Source: Anaerolineales bacterium (GTDB taxonomy: Bacteria > Chloroflexota > Anaerolineae > Aggregatilineales > UBA2796). From it: a DNA stretch of 64,000 bases. Below the pieces are notes generated by a model. It was not told where the DNA came from, did no database searches, and was given only the letters and a program-made list of their open reading frames with translations. Numbering within the stretch: position 1 is the first letter of the stretch; every line of letters begins with the position of its first letter. This document shows positions 25,386 through 32,763 of the stretch, piece by piece. A program made the position numbers and the translations under genes. The stretch is from assembly GCA_015075625.1 (NCBI GenBank), contig JABTTZ010000004.1, positions 124,001 to 188,000 of the forward strand. The letters run 5' to 3'.

Positions 25386-26249
25386 ATGATAAGAGTTATT
25401 ATCGGAAAAAGCGTCAAGCCCGATGTGGGGGAGATGCTGGCGATCAACACCGATCTCGCCCATCAGGTGCTTGTTGAATTCATCCGCGATGCGGTGAGGA
25501 AAGTGGGATTCTCCAAAGCAGTGATCGGGCTTTCAGGGGGAATTGATTCGGCGCTTTCGGCGGCGTTGGCGGTGGAGGCGCTTGGGGCGGAAAATGTCCT
25601 GTGTATACGGATGCCCTATAAGACCTCCTCGGAGGGCAGCCTGATCGATGCCCAGACATTGATTGACCAACTGGGGACGCCTGCTGACACAGTGGATATT
25701 TCGCCTATGGTCGATCCCTTGATCGCCCGCTTTTCCGATATGGACGGGCTGCGGAAGGGCAATATCATGGCGCGGATGCGGATGATCGTCCTCTACGATC
25801 AATCCGCTGCATGGCGAGGGTTGGTCATTGGGACAAGCAACAAAACCGAGGCACTCCTCGGCTACACCACACTTTATGGCGACAGCGCCGCCGCCCTTCA
25901 ACCGATTGAGGATTTGTACAAGACCCAGATTCGGCAGCTTTCCGCGGCGATGAACATCCCTGCCTCTATTCTGACGAAACCCCCCTCGGCGGATTTATGG
26001 TTAGGGCAAACCGATGAGGGTGAGCTTGGCTACACCTATGCTGAAGTGGATAAGGTTCTCTATTTGCTGGTTGAGGGACGTTACAGCGTGGAGGAGATAG
26101 CCGAACAGGGCTATGATCAAGCGTTCGTGGCGAAGGTGTGGCGGCGGGTACGGCTGAATCATTTCAAGCGGACGATGCCGAATGTGGCAAAGCTAAGCCG
26201 CCGCAGCATTGGGCATGATTTTCTCTATATGCGTGATTGGTCGGGGTGA
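25386..26249 (+). CDS. nadE: NH3-dependent NAD+ synthetase
   Basis: 287 residues from the ATG at 25386, preceded by AAAGGG; a GTG at 25356 would add ten residues. The ATP-pyrophosphatase loop GLSGGIDSALSAALAVEAL is clear, and VIGTSNKTEALLGY, PIEDLYKTQIRQL and PSADLWLGQTDEGELG are standard NadE landmarks. There is no N-terminal glutaminase (nitrilase-like) domain, so it should use free ammonia to turn nicotinic acid adenine dinucleotide into NAD+. The gene begins about 60 bp after rex with no terminator visible, so the NADH sensor and the last step of NAD+ synthesis are probably co-transcribed. Confidence 0.94.
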   Translation: MIRVIIGKSVKPDVGEMLAINTDLAHQVLVEFIRDAVRKVGFSKAVIGLSGGIDSALSAALAVEALGAENVLCIRMPYKTSSEGSLIDAQTLIDQLGTPADTVDISPMVDPLIARFSDMDGLRKGNIMARMRMIVLYDQSAAWRGLVIGTSNKTEALLGYTTLYGDSAAALQPIEDLYKTQIRQLSAAMNIPASILTKPPSADLWLGQTDEGELGYTYAEVDKVLYLLVEGRYSVEEIAEQGYDQAFVAKVWRRVRLNHFKRTMPNVAKLSRRSIGHDFLYMRDWSG

Positions 26250-26309
26250 TTTGCCCACAAGAAGATTGCCCTGTTGGGTGATGATTGTTTGTTGAAAGGA
26301 TTTTTTCTG

Positions 26310-27089
26310 ATGAAACGGCTTGCTTTGATTCTTGTTCTGCTGTGCGCGGTGTGTGTCTTAGGCGTTGTCCCTGTTGCCCGCGCCGATGATCCAACCTCGT
26401 TCGTAACGACGGAGATTGTTATCCCTGCACCGGATGCCGAGGGTCCGACCTACTTAAAAATCACCGTCCAGATGGATGCCCCACCTCGCGCTCGTTTTCG
26501 GATGGAATTTCCCAATTTGATTGATGGCGACGGGGTGAATGGTTTCAACACGGCGATCAATGGGTTGATCACGGAATCATTCAGCGCGTTTAGCCAGAGT
26601 CTGGCCGAAAACGACACCAACATCCCACTGACAGATGTTTCCAGCGGCAGTTTTTTCCAATTGACAACGGAGAATCTGTATTGGGCGGCTGATCTGCTCA
26701 GTGTCAAACTCACTTTTGGCTACTACTATGCGGGGGCAGCGCACCCTTCCAGTTTTAGCCGTACCCTCACCTATAGCCAAACGCTGGACAAAGCGTTGGC
26801 GCTGAGTGATCTATTCATCGCCAAGAGTGATTACCTTCAGCAGATAGCTGCGTTTTGCCAAAATGATCTCAAGGCACAGGATTTCTTAGTGTTTCCCGAT
26901 GGGGCAGAACCCAAAGCGGAAAATTACCGGAGTTGGAATCTGACGGGGGAGGGGCTGCAAATTAACTTTGACGACTATCAGGTTGCACCGCACGCGGTGG
27001 GTCCGTTGACGGTGGTGATTCCCTACTTTGACTTGGCGCAGATGGGGATTGTCGATCCTGAGGGACCCATTGGGACATTTGTTCAATAA
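26310..27089 (+). CDS. Secreted DUF3298 (RsiV-like C-terminal domain) protein
   Basis: 259 residues from ATG 26310 (AAAGGA upstream). A classical signal peptide (MKRLALILVLLCAVCVLGVV, Ala-x-Ala cleavage near residue 25) points to export. The mature part resembles DUF4163/DUF3298 proteins: a first region with YYYAGAAHPSSFSRTLTYS and a C-terminal block LQINFDDYQVAPHAVGPLTVVIPY, which is the DUF3298 hallmark found in the anti-sigma factor RsiV and many extracellular proteins. No cytoplasmic anti-sigma domain is present, so it is a free exported version. Function unknown; ligand binding on the cell surface is a guess. Confidence 0.8.
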   Translation: MKRLALILVLLCAVCVLGVVPVARADDPTSFVTTEIVIPAPDAEGPTYLKITVQMDAPPRARFRMEFPNLIDGDGVNGFNTAINGLITESFSAFSQSLAENDTNIPLTDVSSGSFFQLTTENLYWAADLLSVKLTFGYYYAGAAHPSSFSRTLTYSQTLDKALALSDLFIAKSDYLQQIAAFCQNDLKAQDFLVFPDGAEPKAENYRSWNLTGEGLQINFDDYQVAPHAVGPLTVVIPYFDLAQMGIVDPEGPIGTFVQ

Positions 27090-27398
27090 TCACAGCGCCC
27101 ATCGTTAACACTCTCTCTGGCAAAGAGAGGGGCAATCAGAACGCCTAAATACGCCTCGCCCCTCTCCACAATGGAGAGGGGAAATGAATTTTCTCTGCCG
27201 CACCTGTATTCTGTTTTAAGCCCCAATAGAGCGGATCACCCCCAGCACGGTGACCTTAAGTCCTGCGCCCTCCAGACAAACCCCGTCCACCCATTCTCGT
27301 CCCATTTCAAACCGCCCTCGTTTCATGTTCCCGCAAATCATTGCCGGTTGGTACAATGTTCCTAAAGACCTGTTTTTTGTCTTTTGAAAGTAGGGTTT
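27090..27398. repeat. Intergenic hairpin-repeat region before the M42 operon
   Basis: Includes a perfect 9-bp stem CCCCTCTCC-ACAAT-GGAGAGGGG (27159-27181) and a smaller CTCTCT/AGAGAG stem before it. A TACAAT box (27352-27357) may serve the first M42 gene. No coding sequence was recognised. Confidence 0.6.
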
Positions 27399-28493
27399 AT
27401 GCCTTTTGATGTATCTGAGCATTTGAAAACGCTGATCACGCTCCACGCGCCGTCGGGATTTGAAATGCCCGTCGCCCAGGCATTGCGTGAGGCGTGGACA
27501 CCTTATGCCGACTCGCTGACGATAAGCCCTTTAGGGGCGCTGACCGCTCTACGGCGCGGCACACAGACAGAGACGGCGGAAACGCCGCGTCGCCGTGTGT
27601 TGATCACCGCCCACATGGATGAGATCGGGATGCTTGTCCGCAAGGTGCGCGATGGTTTTCTACAGGTCGTCTCCTTAGGGGGTATTGACCCAAGCACGCT
27701 GCCTGGGAGTTCCGTCCTCGTTCACGGACGGCAGACGCTTCCAGCGGTGATCGGTGCGCCACCGTCATGGGCGCTCCCCATCGATGCCCGCAAACGTTTT
27801 CCCACCCTTGATGAACTGTACATCGACACGGGGCTACCGGCGGCGGACGTCGCAGCGCTGGTGCGAATTGGTGATCTGGTCACCCTTGAACAGACGCCAT
27901 TTTCGCTTGGGGAAAACCTTTTGAGCGGTAAGGCAATGGATGATCGCGCCTGCCTTGCGGCGATCACTGTGATGCTCGATCACCTTTCGCGCCGCTTGCA
28001 TGAATGGGATGTCCTTGCCGTTGCTGCCGTTCAGGAGGAAGTTGGGGCAAATGCGATGGTGGTGGAAACCGCCCATCTAAAACCGGATATTGGGATTGCC
28101 CTTGATGTCACCTTTGCCACCCAACCTGGGGTCATTGGGGAGGGGGCATTCAAGCTAGGTGCGGGTGTGCCGATCAGCTTGGGGGCAAACTTTCATCCCG
28201 CCCTATACGAAGCGATCCGAGAGGCGGCAAAGCGCCTAGAGATGGAACTGCCCGTAGACCCTCTGCCTATGCACAGCGGAACGGATGCGTGGGACGTACA
28301 GGTTGCCGGAGAGGGCGTCCCAACGGCGCTGTTAAACCTCCCCATTCGGAACATGCACACGGCAATTGAAACTGTTCATCTGACCGATGTGACGCGCTTG
28401 GGGCGCTTACTGGCAGAATTCGTCTGCGGGCTAACGCCTGAGTTTATGGCGACCATCGTTTGGGAAAAAGCGAAAGAAGAAAACCCCTCATGA
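27399..28493 (+). CDS. M42-family metalloaminopeptidase, paralogue 1
   Basis: 364 residues from ATG 27399. The family metal and catalytic residues are in place: LITAHMDEIGM, KAMDDRACLAAI, the Glu-Glu pair in AVQEEVGANAMVV, IALDVTFATQ and the late His in NMHTAIETVHL. M42 peptidases bind two Zn2+ or Co2+ and form large tetrahedral dodecamers that trim peptides in the cytoplasm. It overlaps the next gene by 4 nt (ATGA), and the third paralogue follows directly, giving a three-gene operon. An upstream TTG (27384) in frame is a less likely start. Confidence 0.9.
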   Translation: MPFDVSEHLKTLITLHAPSGFEMPVAQALREAWTPYADSLTISPLGALTALRRGTQTETAETPRRRVLITAHMDEIGMLVRKVRDGFLQVVSLGGIDPSTLPGSSVLVHGRQTLPAVIGAPPSWALPIDARKRFPTLDELYIDTGLPAADVAALVRIGDLVTLEQTPFSLGENLLSGKAMDDRACLAAITVMLDHLSRRLHEWDVLAVAAVQEEVGANAMVVETAHLKPDIGIALDVTFATQPGVIGEGAFKLGAGVPISLGANFHPALYEAIREAAKRLEMELPVDPLPMHSGTDAWDVQVAGEGVPTALLNLPIRNMHTAIETVHLTDVTRLGRLLAEFVCGLTPEFMATIVWEKAKEENPS

Positions 28494-29524
28494 GCGACCT
28501 AAAAACGCATCTCAAGGCGCTTTCCGAAGCGCTTGCCGTGAGTGGGGACGAGGCGGAAGTACGCACCTTGATCCGCGAGTGGATCACGCCCCATGTCGAT
28601 TCCTACACGATTGACGCACTGGGCAACCTGACAGCAGTGAAAAAAGGGACGGGCGACTCAGCGCTAAAGGTGATGATCGCCGCTCATATGGACGAGACAG
28701 GCTTCATGGTCACAAGCTGCGATGCTGGACTCTGCGATGTGAAACCCATAGGCGGGCATGACATGCGTTTTGCCGCAGCGAAGCGGGTTGCTGTGAGTGG
28801 TGCGAAAACACCGGGTGTCATCCTGCATGTGCCGATTCATAAAACACATGGGGAGGGAAGCCCACCTGACCCCGATGGAATTACGGTGGATTTGGGATCG
28901 GGAAGCGCGAAGGCGGGAGACCGAATCGCTTTTGTGGGCGATTATGCGGAACTTGGCGAGACGGTGATCCGAGGGAAGGCGTTTGAAAGCCGTGCCGGAT
29001 GCGCCATCTTGCTTGAACTACTGGCGGGTGAGCCACTGCCCGTTGATCTGATCGCCGCTTTCACCGTTCAGGCACACGTTTATGGACGGGGGGCAAAGGT
29101 GGCAACACAACGTTACCGCCCTGATGCAGCGATCATCCTGCGGGGATCGGCATGTAACGATTTTCCCGCCGAGGAAGACGCCACGCCGGATGATGAGAAC
29201 GCCCCCCGTCTGCGGCTTGGGGGGGGCGTTATCTTGGTGGGAAAAGAGAGTTGGATCATCACTAGCCGCCCACTGGGAACACACCTTCGCCAAACGGCGC
29301 TCACAAACGGGATCGCTGTTCAAGCGGAGGCAGCCCACACGACTTTTAGTGAGATTCAAAGCGTTGCCAACAGCCCAACAGGGACGCCCACGATGGCCGT
29401 AGCAATTCCCATTCGCTATCCGCAGAGTCCAAACGGCTTGATCGACAGCCGTGATATGGACGCTGCTGTTCACCTTTTGCGTACCGCCCTTCGCACGTTG
29501 ACCGCCGAGTCCTTGAAAGAGTAA
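28490..29524 (+). CDS. M42-family paralogue 2, apparently catalytically inactive
   Basis: 344 residues. Fold and length match M42, and the first His is kept (IAAHMDETGFMV). Other key positions are changed: the bridging Asp region reads KAFESRAGCA instead of K-x-x-DDR; the catalytic Glu-Glu motif reads FTVQAHVYGRGA; the ligand block ALDVT is ILRGS; and the late ligand His is gone (IRYPQSPNGLID). It should not bind two metals normally. It sits between two intact paralogues, with ATGA overlap on one side and a 4-nt gap on the other, so it may be a non-catalytic subunit of a mixed oligomer. No frameshift or stop, so it is maintained. Confidence 0.87.
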   Translation: MSDLKTHLKALSEALAVSGDEAEVRTLIREWITPHVDSYTIDALGNLTAVKKGTGDSALKVMIAAHMDETGFMVTSCDAGLCDVKPIGGHDMRFAAAKRVAVSGAKTPGVILHVPIHKTHGEGSPPDPDGITVDLGSGSAKAGDRIAFVGDYAELGETVIRGKAFESRAGCAILLELLAGEPLPVDLIAAFTVQAHVYGRGAKVATQRYRPDAAIILRGSACNDFPAEEDATPDDENAPRLRLGGGVILVGKESWIITSRPLGTHLRQTALTNGIAVQAEAAHTTFSEIQSVANSPTGTPTMAVAIPIRYPQSPNGLIDSRDMDAAVHLLRTALRTLTAESLKE

Positions 29525-29528
29525 CCCA

Positions 29529-30539
29529 ATGACGATTGATCTTAACTTAATTCGCAGCCTTGTCGAAGCGTGGGGTCCCTCTGGACGGGAACAAGGCGTG
29601 CGGGCATTGATTGAAGGCTATGTGAGCGACCTTGCTGATGAAATGCGGGTGGATACCGCCGGAAACCTAATCTGTCGGATGGGACGGGCGGGCGAAGGCG
29701 GCAAGAAGATTATGGTTGCCGCCCATATGGACGAGATCGGGATGATTATCAGCCATGTCGATAGCAAAGGCTTTGCCCGCTTTGTGAATGTTGGCGGCTT
29801 GTTGACGAACACCCTGCACGGAAACCGTGTCCGTCATGAAAACGGGATGATCGGTGTGATCGGCTTGGACGATGGCTTGAACTTCGGACGGATCACCGTC
29901 CCTCCCCTCGCTGAATTTTTCATCGATTTCAGTGATGGGTCGGGCGTACCACAGGTACAGGTTGGGGACATGGCGACGCTCTGGCGAACGATGGATGTCA
30001 ATGGGACACGGGTGATCGCCAAAAGTTTGGATGACCGCATCGGCTGTGTTGTAGCAATTCAAGCGATGCGGGCGTTGAAAGGAAAGACCGTCCCCAATGA
30101 ACTTTACTTCGTCTTTACCACCCAAGAGGAAGTGGGGATTCGTGGGGCGCGGGTGGGGGCATTTGGGATCATGCCTGATTTGGGCATTGCCCTTGACGTG
30201 ACAAGCTGTGGACACCTGCCTAAGCAAGGGCGCGGCTCATCAGCGCGGATGGGTGGTGGTGCATCAATCAAGGTCTTTGACGTGGGGCATATTGTCCCCG
30301 TCTCCGTGCGTGATTTGTTCATTCGCCGTGCCGAAGAAGGGGGCATCCCCTATCAATTGGAAGTGCTGACCGTTGGTTCAACGGATGCAGCGGCAATTCA
30401 GGTGACGGGTGGGGGTGTTCCCAGTGGGACGATCTCGATTCCCTCGCGCTTTGTCCACACGACGAGCGAGACAGTGGATGTGCGGGATGTGCAAGCCTGC
30501 GTTGATCTACTGGTGGCGGTGACGGCAAATCCTATTTAG
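29529..30539 (+). CDS. M42-family metalloaminopeptidase, paralogue 3
   Basis: 336 residues, the most canonical of the three. Visible residues are the His in VAAHMDEIGMIISHV, KSLDDRIGCVVAIQAM, the catalytic pair in FTTQEEVGIRGARVG, IALDVTSCG, the STDAAAIQ segment and the late His in SRFVHTTSETVD. It should be an active di-metal aminopeptidase. Its gene begins 4 nt after paralogue 2 ends and closes the operon. The last 90 residues, with GGGVPSGTISIP, are typical of the family. Confidence 0.92.
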   Translation: MTIDLNLIRSLVEAWGPSGREQGVRALIEGYVSDLADEMRVDTAGNLICRMGRAGEGGKKIMVAAHMDEIGMIISHVDSKGFARFVNVGGLLTNTLHGNRVRHENGMIGVIGLDDGLNFGRITVPPLAEFFIDFSDGSGVPQVQVGDMATLWRTMDVNGTRVIAKSLDDRIGCVVAIQAMRALKGKTVPNELYFVFTTQEEVGIRGARVGAFGIMPDLGIALDVTSCGHLPKQGRGSSARMGGGASIKVFDVGHIVPVSVRDLFIRRAEEGGIPYQLEVLTVGSTDAAAIQVTGGGVPSGTISIPSRFVHTTSETVDVRDVQACVDLLVAVTANPI

Positions 30540-30716
30540 TTCCTAACCTCAAAGATTTCTAGAAGAACCTCTAACCCCCGTCTCCTTTCCTCGCTGGTAG
30601 GGGAAGGGGGTGAATGCCTTCTCTCTCTGTGTACGGAGAGAGTGCTAGGGAAGTATAGTCAAGCTCAGTGGGGGTTATTTCTAGCCCGATGGTGTAACCT
30701 CTGACGTGTTTTTACG
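30540..30716. repeat. Intergenic hairpin-repeat region between M42 operon and GntR gene
   Basis: C-tract and G-tract segments (30570-30612) and a perfect CTCTCTC/GAGAGAG stem (30621-30627 with 30636-30642). It lies between convergent genes, so it may also act in transcription end formation. No gene seen. Confidence 0.55.
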
Positions 30717-31400
30717 CTACGAAGCAGTCTCACGACGGGCGAGAAACTCCATCAAGGTTTGGCGGCTGCGGTCAATATGCTCTTTCATCAACCGTTCGGC
30801 GTTGGCTGGATCGTTGTGGGCAAGCGCTGCCAGAATGCCTTGATGTTCGGCATTGTCTTTTTGTTCGCGGTCTGGCGGATCACTCTCCATCGGCAGGTAC
30901 TGACTCCACAACATAGTCGGAAACCACGTCCAAATCGCCCGCATAGTGCGGATCAGGTACTTTCGTCCAGAAGCTTCGACAATTCCCAAATGAAAACGCT
31001 GGTTCAGTTGGCGCACCTCTGGCAGGCTCTCACGTCCCGAAAGGGCAGTCATCTGCTCATGGAGTGTGCGTAATTGGGTAATTTCTATTGGCGTGATGCG
31101 CGTCGCCGCTGTCGCCGCCGCCAAACCCTCCAAGTCGATTCGCATCGTGTAAATATCAAGTAAATCTTCCATGGTGAACTCGACGACCCGCACCCCACGA
31201 TAGGGGATATGTTCTACCAAGCCTTCTGCCTCAAGCTGTTTCAGCGCCTCCCGAACCGGTGTAAAACTCGTCCCTAGCTCTCGTGCTAGAGGGTCTTGCC
31301 GAATCCATGTTCCCCCTCGTAGGCGACCCTCTGCAATCATCCGCCGAATGGCATCTGCCACCCGTTCCCGCAGTTGGACATGATTTCCGCTCTCGGTCAT
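30717..31400 (-). CDS. GntR-family (FadR/FCD type) transcriptional regulator
   Basis: 227 residues. The N-terminal winged helix (about 8-75) has LRERVADAIRRMIAEGRL, then LARELGTSFTPVREALKQLEAEGLVEHIPYRGVRV, the standard GntR signature. The C-terminal all-helical FCD domain has the metal and ligand positions in MRIDLEGLAAATAA, NQRFHLGIVEASG and AEHQGILAALAHND. FCD regulators respond to small acids or amino-acid derivatives and usually repress neighbouring catabolic genes. It is divergent from the zinc deacylase at 31487, and the 86-bp shared region holds an AT-rich palindrome, so that gene is its likely target. Confidence 0.92.
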   Translation of the reverse strand: MTESGNHVQLRERVADAIRRMIAEGRLRGGTWIRQDPLARELGTSFTPVREALKQLEAEGLVEHIPYRGVRVVEFTMEDLLDIYTMRIDLEGLAAATAATRITPIEITQLRTLHEQMTALSGRESLPEVRQLNQRFHLGIVEASGRKYLIRTMRAIWTWFPTMLWSQYLPMESDPPDREQKDNAEHQGILAALAHNDPANAERLMKEHIDRSRQTLMEFLARRETAS

Positions 31401-31486
31401 GGAGTCGCCTCGTTTCGCCTTTCCCGTTATTTATATATATATTATATATAATTTCCAGAGACAGGTGGAGTAGGAGAAAAAATCGA
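31401..31486. promoter_or_regulatory. Divergent control region with AT-rich palindromic tract
   Basis: Between the GntR gene and the deacylase. Bases 31425-31452 are nearly all A and T, alternate in TATATA fashion and are close to self-complementary, the most AT-rich stretch in the window. It could hold both promoters and the GntR operator. The downstream Shine-Dalgarno TAGGAG is at 31471-31476. Confidence 0.5.
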
Positions 31487-32617
31487 GTGACCGCATTACG
31501 ACCTCTCATTGACGCAGAGGGAATCACCATTGGAACGGCGAAAAGCGCCCCCGGCAGCTATGCTTATGGGGAGTTTCGCGCCTTAGACCTTCCTAGCGGC
31601 GGGACGGAGGTGTTTCCCGTCGTCATTGCGCAGGGGGAACAGCCCGGCCCGATTCTGTGGGTGACAGGCGGTATTCATGGCGATGAATACACCGCCTTGG
31701 GGATCATCCAGCGCCTTCTGACGCCCGAGCTTCCCAAGCAGATCAGTGGGGCAGTCGTCTTTATTCCCACCTTGAACCCCGCCGGCTTACGGGTTGGCGA
31801 GCGCTACGCCTATTATCAAAAACGGCAAGACCCCAACCGTCTTTTTCCCGAACCGCGCCACACCCCCCCCGCCGAAGATGAAGACTCGCTTCATCTTTTA
31901 GAAGGCGCTTACGCCCGTCTTTTTGAGGTGATTAAAGCAACAGCGTCCGCCTTGATCGACTTTCACAATTACTCTATCCAATCGATCCCTTTTGTCTTTC
32001 GTGATCCTGTCTACTATTTCAAAGACGATGAGAGCGATAAAGGCGCGGCACAAACGCTTTGGAATCAAACTGAAGCCCTTATTCAAGCCTTTGGTTTCAC
32101 TGCCATCAATGAATTTGCCTCTCGCTCCTACCTGCGCAAGAGCCTGCATCGCTCGGTAAGTGGGGCTGCCCTCCAAGTGGGGCGAATTCCCGCCTTCACC
32201 GCCGAGATGGGCGGCTATCTGACGATTGATCCAATTATTGCCGATGCCGCCGCTGCCGGCACTCGCAACGTGATGCGCCAGATGGGTATTCTTGGCGGCG
32301 CACGGGAAACTCTGACGGGCATTACCCCGCTCGCCCTTGATTACTCCGTGCGCCGCACGCAAGCCATCCATGTACCCCATACGGGAATCGTCCGCTTTCT
32401 GATTCGCCCCGGCGTGTTTCTGCGGGTGGGCGATCCAGTGGCAGTTCTGACCGATATTTGGGGGCGTCCGCTGACGAGTGAGGCGGGGGTGATTTGTGCC
32501 GATGAGGAAGGCTATGTCATTGGGTTGTCACAAGGGGCAGCCTTTTATGAAGGGGAACATCTTGTTAGTTTGGCAATCCGTGATGAGAGTAACCCCGTCT
32601 TGCTTTACCCAGATTAG
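31487..32617 (+). CDS. Succinylglutamate desuccinylase/aspartoacylase-family zinc deacylase
   Basis: 376 residues from GTG 31487. Zn ligands: His and Glu in VTGGIHGDEYTALG, and a later His in LIDFHNYSIQ; the segment IPTLNPAGLRVGERY is typical. The C-terminal beta domain (about 285-376) includes VRFLIRPGVFLRVGDPVAVLTD. The family removes acyl groups from N-acyl amino acids, as in AstE, aspartoacylase and the ectoine-degradation enzyme DoeB. The divergent GntR/FCD regulator suggests it is induced by its substrate or product. No other ectoine or arginine-catabolism gene is adjacent, so the substrate is open. Confidence 0.85.
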   Translation: MTALRPLIDAEGITIGTAKSAPGSYAYGEFRALDLPSGGTEVFPVVIAQGEQPGPILWVTGGIHGDEYTALGIIQRLLTPELPKQISGAVVFIPTLNPAGLRVGERYAYYQKRQDPNRLFPEPRHTPPAEDEDSLHLLEGAYARLFEVIKATASALIDFHNYSIQSIPFVFRDPVYYFKDDESDKGAAQTLWNQTEALIQAFGFTAINEFASRSYLRKSLHRSVSGAALQVGRIPAFTAEMGGYLTIDPIIADAAAAGTRNVMRQMGILGGARETLTGITPLALDYSVRRTQAIHVPHTGIVRFLIRPGVFLRVGDPVAVLTDIWGRPLTSEAGVICADEEGYVIGLSQGAAFYEGEHLVSLAIRDESNPVLLYPD

Positions 32618-32763
32618 GGCGCATTGCCTTTCCAAGCTCCAAAGGTGAGCGATAGCCCCATGCTCAATGGTGGGGTCGCCCCTATGGGGGTGCTAGGGTA
32701 CGATTGTGCCGGAACGAGAGCAGGCTGTGCCTTCGCTGGAAGCGGAACAGGGAACACATCATC

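Noticed and set aside
31283-31486. Longer start for the zinc deacylase
   Set aside because: The extra residues are antisense to the GntR gene; GTG 31487 has a TAGGAG site.
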